A stretch of DNA of 21,245 bases, taken from NCBI GenBank assembly GCA_013696665.1, contig JACCYC010000069.1, positions 1 to 21,245 of the forward strand, in the 5' to 3' direction. Both the position numbers and the translations under genes were made by a program. Under the pieces are notes generated by a model, which was given only the letters and a program-made list of their open reading frames with translations, ran no database searches and was not told the DNA's origin. This DNA is from Burkholderiaceae bacterium (GTDB lineage Bacteria; Pseudomonadota; Gammaproteobacteria; Burkholderiales; Burkholderiaceae_F). Of this stretch, positions 7,361-14,266 are shown in pieces; within the stretch, counting starts at the first letter, position 1; every line of letters starts with the position of its first letter.

Positions 7361-7549
7361 TCGGCTACATTGTGACCGCGACTAAGAGGCCGTCAACGAT
7401 GGGGGCTTTCTAAGTGCAAGCCAACTAACCGCGCTGGCGGCGAATTCCGCGTCTGTGTTGCGCCTTTAATTACGGCTAAAAATGAGGTCGACGATCGAAA
7501 GGGATCATGCGTTATGAACCTCTTCGATTGTATTTTGCCGGAGTGTCAA

Positions 7550-7915
7550 ATGCTTACAAAGGTAGCGGTCTTTATTCTTTTCGGTGGTTTAGCCATGAGT
7601 CACATTGACGACGCGCATTCAAACCCATCCGGGCTTCAAGATCTCATTAATTCCGTGCGCGCTGACGCCTCTCGCCTGAGCGGATTAGAAGAAAAGGTTT
7701 TGCGTGTGGCGATCGCCGAAGCAGTGACATGGAACGATGGATCGATGGGCTGCGGGGGTACCGGACAGTCATACACGCAGGCATTGGTACCGGGCTACCG
7801 GATTCGGATTGAAGGCGGCGGCAAGACCTTCGAATACCACGCCAACGAACGCGGATCGTGGAAGCTTTGTCCGACAGGTCTAGTGCCGGAAGCCGGCGGC
7901 CCCGTCCGCAAATAA
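7550..7915 (+). CDS. Small exported protein with a DGSxGC / YTQALVPGYRI domain
   Basis: The 121-residue product begins MLTKVAVFILFGGLAMSHID, an uncleaved or cleavable export signal, followed by a mature region of about 95 residues. The central pattern NDGSMGC-x7-YTQALVPGYRIRIEGGG-x5-YHANERG-x5-CP resembles a small domain I know from proteobacterial hypothetical proteins (DGSLGCPxPGxxYTQAxxPGYRI). C68 and C107 could form a disulfide. The frame is open from 7514, but GGAG with a six-base spacer stands before the ATG at 7550 and none before 7514, so I chose 7550. It is probably periplasmic. No function is known to me. It ends just before a strong two-way terminator. Confidence 0.78.
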   Translation: MLTKVAVFILFGGLAMSHIDDAHSNPSGLQDLINSVRADASRLSGLEEKVLRVAIAEAVTWNDGSMGCGGTGQSYTQALVPGYRIRIEGGGKTFEYHANERGSWKLCPTGLVPEAGGPVRK

Positions 7916-7937
7916 GTCCCGCAAACGCGCTTTTTGC

Positions 7938-7973
7938 GAAAAAAAACCCCGCCGATCGCTCAGCGGGGCTTTG
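7938..7973. terminator. Two-way Rho-independent terminator
   Basis: CCCCGC (7947-7952) pairs with GCGGGG (7963-7968) across a 10-base loop. On the minus strand the stem is followed by a run of eight T, a strong terminator for the subtilase gene ending at 7989. On the plus strand it is followed by CTTTGT, a weaker exit for the gene ending at 7915. Confidence 0.88.
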
Positions 7974-7988
7974 TCTAACTTTGGCGCC

Positions 7989-10688
7989 TTAAAGCCGTGC
8001 GATCGTGATGACGCCCGGTACGACGATCCGCTCGAAGTGCGCCGGATTGATGTCCTGGCCCAGCGCCTTTTTAACAGTCACACTTACCCGGTACTGCCCG
8101 TTTGGTACAGGACGGAAACGATTCGGTCCGCGATCCTGGTAGACCGTGCCGTCCCAGGTGAACAAGAAGAACCCGGTCGGGGTAGCGTTGCGAGCAACCC
8201 AGTCATCATGGCTAATGTTGCCGACGAACTGGCCAGTGACCGCATTGAACGCTTCGAGCTCCACGAATTCGACTTGGTGGTCCAGATGCAATGCAACGTA
8301 CGCGATGTCATCTGGCGCCATCGTGAAGGTCCCACCTGCCGGTAGTAATAAAACGGATCCATCATCATTCACTCTAGCGATCTGTGGCAACCCCGCTGGG
8401 GTGGGCGTGACGGCTTGGATCGATTGGTAGTCACCCTTGAATCCTGCGTACGGCACACGCATTGCGGAGCCGCCGTCGCGGGGCGTGAATACCAAGTACC
8501 CGGTGTAGATGCTTTTGTCGGGTAGGTCTGCGTGCGGCGTGATGGTGACGCCGACTTTTGCCGAGCCGCGCTTTGGAACAGTGATCGAAGTCGCGGTGAA
8601 GAGCACCGACGCGGGCGCGTTAAAGACTTGCAACCCCTGCTGCACAAACGTATTAGGCCCCGTCGCTAACGCGGGAACATGCGTGATGTCGTATGTGACG
8701 GGTCCACGGCCATCGTTATCAATTTTCAGCGTCTGAGTGAACGGTCCACCCTCGCTTTCGCCCAAAGCCAGCTCGCTTGGTTCAACGCTGGTCATGGCGT
8801 TAATCGAGGCCGGAATGTTCACCATCCCCGCGCCTTGACGATGGACATGATCCAGGAAACCGAGCGCCGGATTCCCCGACCACAGAGCGGGCACAGCCCA
8901 GTTCTGCAGCAACCCCTTCATGTCTCTCGCTTTGGTCCGCGGTTTAGCCTGAAGTACCAACGCCGCGGCACCGGCAACGTGTGGCGACGACATCGATGTG
9001 CCAGATATCGTGGCGTAGCGGCCAAGCTCGAGCGGATACGTCGAGAAGATGAATCCGCCCGGGGCACCGATATTTGGCTTGATGCTGAGGTCCGCCGCAA
9101 GGCCGAACGAACTAAATCCCGAGATTAAGCCGCCAGTGGCGAGCGGGCTGGAGGCGAATTGATCAGTCCACACCAGCTTCGCTCCGCCCGCAGCAATCCT
9201 GGCGTCGAGCGTCACGCCCTGCGCCGCGGTAATCGCGACCACAGGAATTGTGATCGGCGGCGTACCGGCAACCGTAGGATTGAGCGGGCCGGCCACGTTG
9301 TTGTAGAGCACGACGGCGGCTGCGCCTGCTTGTTGCGCATTCATCGACTTCTGATAAAACGAGCACGTACCGCGTCGGATCAGCACAGCAGACCCCATTA
9401 GGCTTCCGGCTGGCAGCGGGGCGCAAGCATCGTCTACCGTCGTCGGCGTACCGGTCTTGGTCACCGGCAGTTCGCCGCTTTTGGGAGCCGCGGGAGCGCC
9501 AGTGGCCTGGTTATAGCCGTATAGCGTGTTATCTACTTTGAATGCGAACTGCGTGATCTGACTGTTATCGAACGACGCAACACCAATCACCAACTCGCCA
9601 ACTCCGGGCGCGCCGGCGGCATAAAGCCCGTCGGCCGGGTTTCCACCGGGGCCGTTGTTGCCGATCGAGGCGACGACGACGATCCCTTTCTTGACCAGCC
9701 GACTTGCTGCCACGGCCGTTGGATACTGCGGCCACTGCCGCGCAGCGCCGATACTCATGTTGATGACATCCATGCGGTCGACGTACGCGCGCTCCATCGC
9801 ATCGAGCATGATGTCGGACGTGGTCGAGCCCTCGCATCCGAACACGCGATACGCGCCGAAAGTGACGCCGGGTGCAACACCTGTAACGGTGCCGCGTGCA
9901 CCGACGATGCCGGCTACGTGCGTGCCATGGCCGTTACAGTCGTCAGGGTTGGCGTCAGGCACGGGGACTGGGTTGGAATCGGCGTTGAAATCGTCGCCCA
10001 CGAAGTCATAACCGTGAACGATGCGGGCCGTCGGAAATGGCGTGCCGCCAGGGGTCCCGCTGCCGCCCAGGTCCGGATGGTCGATGTCAATGCCAGTGTC
10101 GATAACACCGACCTTGACGCCGTTCCCGGTGTACCCGCTTTGCTGTGCGATTTTGGCGCCGGTCATCTGAATCGCATTTATAAGGTCGGGTGCCGAGCCG
10201 CCGCCGACCTCGGGTCGCGGCACGCGTAGAACCTCGACCGGGTACATCGCTTTAAATCCCGGCAGCTTGGCCAGCTTGGCGCGTTCTGACGGCGTCGCCA
10301 CAGCGGAGAAACCATTGAACAACACGTCAAACGAGCGGCGCTCTTTATATGTCGCCCCCGCTGCCCGTGCGGCACGTCTGAAGGCCTCTTTTTCAGCCCT
10401 CACAGTTGACCGACTTGTCCCCTCCGCTTCGGGCGCCCCGGCCAGTTCGATAAACCACAAGCTGCCGCTCTCCGATACTGGCGTCGCGGCCGGATCCTGC
10501 GACACAGACGCCGGAGTCGCGTTCAGTGCCGAAAGAGCTTGAACGTCACTTGTCGCAGCGTTCGCAGCTGCTGCTGGCGCCGAGGTCGATGCTGATGCTG
10601 ATGCCGTTGCTTGTGGCTCGGCCTGATCCGATCCGCCGCATGCGTTTAGCAATGCGGCGCACGCGACAAGTATCGCGATGCGCTTCAT
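7989..10688 (-). CDS. S8 (subtilisin-like) serine protease lipoprotein with PA domain
   Basis: The 899-residue precursor starts MKRIAILVACAALLNACGGS. It has a lipoprotein signal with lipobox LNAC and C17 as the lipidation site, then an Ala/Ser/Thr-rich linker. Residues about 77-157 form an inhibitor I9-type propeptide. The catalytic residues are D197 (VIDTG), H254 (NGHGTHVAG) and S565 (SGTSMSSPHVAG), with oxyanion-hole N344 (SIGNNGPGG). A protease-associated domain at about 405-500 is inserted between H and S. The region after 630 (ALGESEGGPFTQTL onward) looks like an Fn3-like beta domain, followed by another beta-rich C-terminal part. It is likely a cell-surface or periplasmic protease. AAGGAGG at 10696-10702 fixes the start at 10688; the frame stays open to 10850 but without an equal site. 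The family is clear and the substrate unknown. Confidence 0.95.
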   Translation of the reverse strand: MKRIAILVACAALLNACGGSDQAEPQATASASASTSAPAAAANAATSDVQALSALNATPASVSQDPAATPVSESGSLWFIELAGAPEAEGTSRSTVRAEKEAFRRAARAAGATYKERRSFDVLFNGFSAVATPSERAKLAKLPGFKAMYPVEVLRVPRPEVGGGSAPDLINAIQMTGAKIAQQSGYTGNGVKVGVIDTGIDIDHPDLGGSGTPGGTPFPTARIVHGYDFVGDDFNADSNPVPVPDANPDDCNGHGTHVAGIVGARGTVTGVAPGVTFGAYRVFGCEGSTTSDIMLDAMERAYVDRMDVINMSIGAARQWPQYPTAVAASRLVKKGIVVVASIGNNGPGGNPADGLYAAGAPGVGELVIGVASFDNSQITQFAFKVDNTLYGYNQATGAPAAPKSGELPVTKTGTPTTVDDACAPLPAGSLMGSAVLIRRGTCSFYQKSMNAQQAGAAAVVLYNNVAGPLNPTVAGTPPITIPVVAITAAQGVTLDARIAAGGAKLVWTDQFASSPLATGGLISGFSSFGLAADLSIKPNIGAPGGFIFSTYPLELGRYATISGTSMSSPHVAGAAALVLQAKPRTKARDMKGLLQNWAVPALWSGNPALGFLDHVHRQGAGMVNIPASINAMTSVEPSELALGESEGGPFTQTLKIDNDGRGPVTYDITHVPALATGPNTFVQQGLQVFNAPASVLFTATSITVPKRGSAKVGVTITPHADLPDKSIYTGYLVFTPRDGGSAMRVPYAGFKGDYQSIQAVTPTPAGLPQIARVNDDGSVLLLPAGGTFTMAPDDIAYVALHLDHQVEFVELEAFNAVTGQFVGNISHDDWVARNATPTGFFLFTWDGTVYQDRGPNRFRPVPNGQYRVSVTVKKALGQDINPAHFERIVVPGVITIARL

Positions 10689-10695
10689 GGGACTT

Positions 10696-10702
10696 CCTCC
10701 TT
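10696..10702 (-). promoter_or_regulatory. Ribosome binding site of the subtilase
   Basis: The minus strand reads AAGGAGG seven bases before the ATG at 10688, close to the ideal Shine-Dalgarno sequence. It decides the start against the longer open frame and places the lipoprotein signal at the true N terminus. Confidence 0.88.
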
Positions 10703-10729
10703 GGGGTTTTTTTACTTCTTGAGGCGTGA

Positions 10730-10759
10730 AATCTATTCGCCCAACTTGGGCTTTGTAAA
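10730..10759 (-). promoter_or_regulatory. Candidate promoter with a palindromic operator for the subtilase gene
   Basis: On the minus strand, TTTACA (10754-10759; five of six to TTGACA) and TAGATT (10730-10735; four of six to TATAAT) are 18 bases apart. Between them lies the inverted repeat GCCCAA-x-TTGGGC at 10739-10751, so a protein bound there would block RNA polymerase. The -10 element lies about 28 bases before the ribosome binding site. The rest of the gap, 10760-11021, shows no further gene or clear signal. Confidence 0.5.
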
Positions 10760-11021
10760 GAATTTTTCCACCCCATCGCGCCTTTTGGCTGGGCCAATTT
10801 AGCAACGTGGTGCCGCACTTACATCTGCGTCCATGTAGTCGACGCTTCAAAGTTTCGTCGCTGTTTCCCGGGTTTCGTCCCCGTCCACCCTAACCGAATG
10901 CACTCCACGCCTGCTTTCTTGCGCTTCATCGCAAACGCATGGCTTGAGGCCGGGCGGCTGACTACAGTCCGCTCATCGACAAGTTATGCACGCAACGCGC
11001 AAGCCAAACCAGGAGCGGATC

Positions 11022-11240
11022 ATGATCAAGCAATTCGAAACCACGTTGTTCTTCGCGAGCACGGTCGCTGCCTTGGCTTTGGCAGCCGTCCTCGGAATTC
11101 AGGAATTCACCGCAGGCGACGCCGTGCAACAGGCCGTTGCAATGCCGATGATCCACTTGGAAACCATTGAAATCGTTGGCGATCGCGCCGCTTTGATCGC
11201 CAGGCACCAAGCCCCCGAGCAAGTTGCGCTGGTCTGCTAA
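11022..11240 (+). CDS. Unknown 72-residue membrane-anchored or secreted peptide
   Basis: The product starts MIKQFETTLFFASTVAALAL and continues AAVLGIQEFTAGDAV, then MPMIHLETIEIVGDR, ending APEQVALVC. Residues 7-25 form one hydrophobic segment that could be a signal peptide or a single membrane anchor. The remaining 45 residues carry a single cysteine at the very end. AGGAG with a six-base spacer before the ATG at 11022, and a textbook terminator 17 bases past the stop, show that this is a real transcription and translation unit. The frame is open 12 codons further upstream without such a site. I do not recognise the family. It diverges from the subtilase, so linked regulation is possible but not shown. 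Confidence 0.75.
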   Translation: MIKQFETTLFFASTVAALALAAVLGIQEFTAGDAVQQAVAMPMIHLETIEIVGDRAALIARHQAPEQVALVC

Positions 11241-11256
11241 ACCAGTGTTCTTGCTG

Positions 11257-11299
11257 CGGCCGGCGGTTGGGGAAGCTCAGCCGCCGGCCGTTTTTATTT
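11257..11299 (+). terminator. Strong Rho-independent terminator
   Basis: CGGCCGGCGG (11257-11266) and CCGCCGGCCG (11281-11290) form a perfect 10-bp GC stem with a 14-base loop, followed by TTTTTATTT. It ends the transcript of the 72-residue peptide gene, which stops at 11240. Confidence 0.93.
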
Positions 11300-11339
11300 G
11301 TCTTGCTCTTCGCCAGGTGCTTGCTGCTGGATTTGCACT

Positions 11340-11813
11340 TCAGTCATCGCGCACCTGCGACAACTGCCTAAGGCGCTTATGCATAAGAACGGACGTTGCC
11401 GGACAAAGATACGAAAAATGTGCGGTGTTCTGTACCGCCGGCGGCGCTGTGCCTCGATCGACTCTCAAATAATCGAGCAACGCAAAAAAGGCTGCCACAT
11501 CGTTGGTCAGCAGGTATAAATCATCGATGCCGCGCCCCGCCGCCAGCCGTTCTGCGGCGGCTACCAATGCAGCGCCACGACCTTGCCGTTGCAGCGATCT
11601 CTGCACCACCAGCGACCGCAGCAACCCCGCCCCACTCGCGCTTTGCAGCCCGATTGTTCCAACCACCCTTCCTGCTTCCCGCATCACCAAAAAATCGACT
11701 GGCGCACCGGCGTGTAGGTCTGTTTCTACGAGGCTCGCCTGACGGATCAGCGCCAATATGTGCGATTGATCGTGGGCACGCTGGGGCTCGATCAAGAATG
11801 GCTCAACCTTCAT
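11340..11813 (-). CDS. GNAT acetyltransferase, ArsN2-like
   Basis: This GNAT-fold protein has 157 residues from the ATG at 11813. The acetyl-CoA pyrophosphate loop is QRQGRGAAL (residues 75-83) after the beta-4 strand GLLRSLVV. The later pattern LYLLTNDVAAFFALLDY followed by VDRGTAPPAVQNTAHFSYLCP is typical of the ArsN2 group, the acetyltransferases linked to arsenic-resistance loci. The usual final CPASA-like segment, here CPATSVLM, is kept. No ars genes occur in the window, so an arsenic role is only suggested by family. A TTG at 11843 could extend it by ten residues, but the ATG fits the family better; neither has a good ribosome binding site. It lies 51 bases downstream of the kup remnant on the same strand. 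Confidence 0.8.
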   Translation of the reverse strand: MKVEPFLIEPQRAHDQSHILALIRQASLVETDLHAGAPVDFLVMREAGRVVGTIGLQSASGAGLLRSLVVQRSLQRQGRGAALVAAAERLAAGRGIDDLYLLTNDVAAFFALLDYLRVDRGTAPPAVQNTAHFSYLCPATSVLMHKRLRQLSQVRDD

Positions 11814-11864
11814 GGCGGCGATTGTGGCAGGACATGCCCCCAACGCGCGGGTTAAAACGCGCGG

Positions 11865-12497
11865 TCAAATGACCACTTGCGTTCCGATTTCGATGGCGCG
11901 ATTAGGCGGAATGCGGAAAAAGTCCGACGCGGGCTGCGCATTACGAAGCATCCATCCGAACAGTCGGCGGCGCCAGGCGGCCATTGGGCTGCTCTCGCCA
12001 ATGATGACCGCCTGTCGCGACAGGAAAAATGATGTTTCGGCAGGAAGGAGCTCGAAGTTGTGATACCGAGCAAGGACATTCAAGAAAAACGTGACGTCAA
12101 ATGGATCCTGAAAACCCACCCTGATCGTGACCGCAAAGCAACCGTCGCCCAGATCCTGAATCTCTGTCATATCTGACGGCGCACGTGCGGAATATTGCGA
12201 CTGATCGCGGTCAGAAAAACAACTCGCTCGTGCATCACGCGGTTGTGCTTCAAATTGTGCAGTAGAGCGTGCGGTGCATAACCAGGCTCGAGCGCATGAA
12301 CAGTGCGCTCCCCTCGACGCGCTGGGTGGATACAGCGCCAAGCTCTTCAGAAAGGGCTGGAATTCGATGCCGATACGCCGGCGCCGTGATCTCCGGCCAT
12401 ACTTTCCTCGAATGCGTAGCTCGTGCCGATGTCGCCTTAGGCCACCGAGAACGCCAACCAGAACAGTTGGCGTTATCCTGCGATCCGCCGGACTCAT
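11865..12497 (-). pseudogene. kup: kup (potassium uptake) pseudogene, internally deleted and frameshifted
   Basis: The minus strand carries both ends of a Kup/HAK/KUP potassium transporter. From 12497 it reads MSPADRRITPTVLVGVLGG, then in another frame GDIGTS-YAFEESMAGDHG (GDIGTS at 12419-12436), the N-terminal signature of the family. The codon before GDIGTS, normally Tyr, is TAA. At about 12360-12370 the sequence jumps to PFLKSLALYPP, QRVEGSALFM and PGYAPHALLHNLKHNRVMHE with ISRNIPHV, from the C-terminal cytoplasmic part, in at least three frames. The last piece, MTEIQDLGDGCFAVTIRVGF to FFRIPPNRAIEIGTQVVI, is open to the stop at 11865. Family members have about 620-630 residues, so some 400 codons covering nearly all membrane helices are gone. 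It cannot make a working transporter. Confidence 0.9.
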
Positions 12498-12608
12498 CGG
12501 TCGCGAATCACGCAAGACCTTGGAGATACGACTCAAACACGGCGGGGTAAGCGCTCGAGGACTTTCTTTAAGCCGCGCATCGTACTGCCTGCTCGGCGAG
12601 CTCTTACT

Positions 12609-12635
12609 CTGGAAAGAAAATTCGTTTCTTTCCAG
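12609..12635. repeat. Perfect 11-bp stem-loop
   Basis: CTGGAAAGAAA and TTTCTTTCCAG are separated by five bases (ATTCG). An exact 11-bp AT-rich stem is unlikely by chance. It stands seven bases before the terminator hairpin at 12643-12661, so an RNA read rightwards would carry two stem-loops in tandem. Confidence 0.7.
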
Positions 12636-12642
12636 ATACGAA

Positions 12643-12670
12643 GGGGCCTACATCAGGCCCCCCCTTTTTT
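12643..12670 (+). terminator. Rho-independent terminator facing right, no gene assigned
   Basis: GGGGCCT (12643-12649) and AGGCCCC (12655-12661) form a 7-bp GC stem with a 5-base loop, followed by CCC and six T on the plus strand. No plus-strand gene precedes it: the DNA to its left is the leader and remnant of kup on the other strand. It may end a small RNA or be left over from a lost gene. On the minus strand the stem is followed only by TTCG, so it is not the end of the EF-hand gene at 12693. Confidence 0.75.
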
Positions 12671-12692
12671 AAAACTCCTTCTTAAAACTCGG

Positions 12693-12998
12693 CTACGAAC
12701 CGCTGTAGACCTTCCATTCGTCGATGAACATCTTGGCACCTTCCTTGGTCATCATGGTGCCCTTCATCATCATCGCGCCTTTGTCCCCCGGCATTTTCTT
12801 CATCTTGGTCATCATGGCGTCGTAGCGCATGCCGGCGGCGTTCATAAATTCTTGCTTGGTCATCATGCCGTCTTTATTCGTGTCCGCCATCTTGAAGAAA
12901 TCTTCGAACTTGAACGTTTCATCAGCCGATGCCATCGGTGCGTAAGCAAGCCCCATACACATCGCCATTGCAGGAATAGCCAACCATGCTTTCTTCAT
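12693..12998 (-). CDS. Secreted methionine-rich EF-hand protein
   Basis: The 101-residue precursor has a signal peptide (MKKAWLAIPAMAMCMGLAYA, then PMASA, likely cleaved before D26) and a mature part of about 76 residues. One canonical EF-hand loop, DTNKDGMMTKQE, spans residues 39-50 with calcium ligands D39, N41, D43 and E50. A second half (KGTMMTKEGAKMFIDEW) may be a decayed EF-hand. Fifteen of about 76 mature residues are methionine, often in pairs or triplets, which is unusual and could provide soft-metal (copper) ligands. GGAG five bases before the ATG at 12998 sets the start. The frame runs open to 13403, but that extension would read through a tRNA gene and is rejected. It is periplasmic, with unknown function. 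Confidence 0.85.
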   Translation of the reverse strand: MKKAWLAIPAMAMCMGLAYAPMASADETFKFEDFFKMADTNKDGMMTKQEFMNAAGMRYDAMMTKMKKMPGDKGAMMMKGTMMTKEGAKMFIDEWKVYSGS

Positions 12999-13166
12999 AT
13001 CATCTCCACGTGGTAAAGATAAATTTGCCGATCGAGTGATACCCAGGTGATCATAACCGTCCCCGACTTCGTGCAATGGGCACCAAGTCGCTGGGTTAGT
13101 CGATGCTCTGGGCGTTTGCTTACATTGGCTGCGCAGGCGTAAACCCTGATGTAAATTTGGCGTTTT

Positions 13167-13240
13167 GCGGGTGTAGTTCAATGGCAGAACGGCAGCTTCC
13201 CAAGCTGCATACGAGGGTTCGATTCCCTTCACCCGCTCCA
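13167..13240 (+). tRNA. tRNA-Gly (anticodon CCC)
   Basis: The 74-base sequence folds as a standard tRNA. The acceptor stem is GCGGGTG (13167-13173) with CACCCGC (13230-13236), discriminator T13237 and an encoded CCA (13238-13240). The D stem is GTTC/GAAC (13176-13179, 13187-13190). The anticodon stem is GCAGC/GCTGC with loop TTCCCAA and anticodon CCC at 13199-13201. The variable loop has four bases. The T stem is GAGGG/CCCTT with loop TTCGATT. It reads GGG glycine codons. The gene ends 22 bases before thiS on the same strand, so tRNA and mRNA may be cut from one transcript. Confidence 0.97.
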
Positions 13241-13262
13241 CATTTCCCCAACGAAGAACTCG

Positions 13263-13466
13263 ATGATCGCGGTCGCAGTAAATGGACAGAGGCGCCAGTT
13301 GCCAAGTCAGATCACCGTCGCGCAACTGCTTGCCCAGATCGATGTGTCCGGCAAGCGTGTCGCCGTCGAGCGCAATGGCGACATCGTTCCAAGGAGTCTG
13401 CATGCGTCTACCCTGCTTGCCGACGGCGATCGACTTGAAATCGTCGTGGCGGTTGGAGGCGGCTGA
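13263..13466 (+). CDS. thiS: Sulfur carrier protein ThiS
   Basis: The 67-residue ubiquitin-like protein starts MIAVAVNGQRRQLPSQITVA and ends EIVVAVGGG. The C-terminal Gly-Gly is the essential feature: it is adenylated and converted to a thiocarboxylate that gives sulfur to the thiazole ring of thiamine. The RNGDIVPRS segment is also usual for ThiS. Its TGA stop overlaps the first base of the thiG start (TGATG), so translation of the two is coupled. ThiF, which activates ThiS, and the glycine oxidase ThiO are not in the window. The ribosome binding site is weak (GAAGAA upstream). Confidence 0.93.
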   Translation: MIAVAVNGQRRQLPSQITVAQLLAQIDVSGKRVAVERNGDIVPRSLHASTLLADGDRLEIVVAVGGG

Positions 13467-14266
13467 TGACTGACGGACTGTTGCGAATCGGAGCGCGGAG
13501 CTTCAGTTCCCGCCTGCTGCTCGGCACCGGAAAATATCGGGACCTCGCGCAAACCAGAGCCGCGGTCGAAGCGAGCGGCGCGCAAATCATCACGGTTGCG
13601 ATCCGGCGCACCAACATCGGCCAGACGCCCGGCGAGCCCAATCTTCTCGATGCGCTGCCACCCTCAAAGTACACGCTGCTGCCAAACAGCGCAGGCTGTT
13701 ACACCGCGGAAGACGCGGTGCGCACGTTGCGATTGGGACGCGAGCTTCTCGATGGTCACGCACTGACCAAACTCGAGGTGCTAGGTGATCCGCAGACGCT
13801 TTATCCGAACATGCCGGAAACACTCAAGGCGGCCGAGACGCTTGTGCGCGATGGTTTCGAAGTGATGGTTTACTGCAGCGACGACCCGATTCAAGCACAA
13901 ACGCTGCAATCAATTGGGTGTGTAGCCGTGATGCCGCTTGCGTCGCTGATTGGTTCGGGGATGGGAATACTGAATCCCTGGAACATTCAATTGATTCTGG
14001 AGAAGCTGACCGTGCCGATCATCGTCGATGCGGGGGTTGGCACTGCGAGTGATGCAGCGATTGCGATGGAGCTTGGCTGCGCGGGCGTTTTGATGAATAC
14101 CGCAGTGGCACAGGCGCGCGATCCGGTCTTAATGGCGAGTGCGATGCGCAAGGCGGTCGAAGCGGGACGTGAGGCGTTCATTGCGGGGCGTATGCCGAAA
14201 AAACTTTACAGTGCGAACCCGAGTTCGCCCACGGCGGGTGTAATAGCGCCGAGCAAAGCGGCTTGA
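13466..14266 (+). CDS. thiG: Thiazole synthase ThiG
   Basis: The 266-residue TIM-barrel enzyme forms thiazole phosphate from deoxyxylulose 5-phosphate, dehydroglycine and ThiS thiocarboxylate in thiamine synthesis. It starts with LLRIGARSFSSRLLLGTGKY. It has the active-site lysine K102 in TKLEVLGD, the PNSAGCYTAEDAVR loop at about 73-86 and the phosphate-binding PIIVDAGVGTASDAAIAMELG region. It ends with the usual RMPKKLYSANPSSPTAG. Length and motifs are complete. It overlaps thiS at the start and trmB at the end, so all three genes form one translation-coupled set. I saw no TPP riboswitch upstream: the tRNA occupies that place. Confidence 0.96.
   Translation: MTDGLLRIGARSFSSRLLLGTGKYRDLAQTRAAVEASGAQIITVAIRRTNIGQTPGEPNLLDALPPSKYTLLPNSAGCYTAEDAVRTLRLGRELLDGHALTKLEVLGDPQTLYPNMPETLKAAETLVRDGFEVMVYCSDDPIQAQTLQSIGCVAVMPLASLIGSGMGILNPWNIQLILEKLTVPIIVDAGVGTASDAAIAMELGCAGVLMNTAVAQARDPVLMASAMRKAVEAGREAFIAGRMPKKLYSANPSSPTAGVIAPSKAA

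Noticed and set aside
10689..10850. In-frame extension of the subtilase by 53 residues
   Set aside because: It would bury the lipoprotein signal inside the protein. AAGGAGG stands right before the ATG at 10688.
11865..12536. Intact 223-residue protein in the kup region
   Set aside because: The first half of that frame is out of register with Kup and shows random composition. Kup sequence is readable only by changing frames, so this is a pseudogene.
13080..13262. TPP riboswitch expected upstream of the thiamine genes
   Set aside because: The conserved CTGAGA and the paired helices of the THI box are not seen; a stray ACCCTGAT-like string alone is not enough, and the tRNA fills most of the space.
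12999..13403. Long minus-strand frame extending the EF-hand protein by 135 residues
   Set aside because: It would translate through the tRNA-Gly and part of thiS. The signal peptide and GGAG site at 12998 mark the real start.
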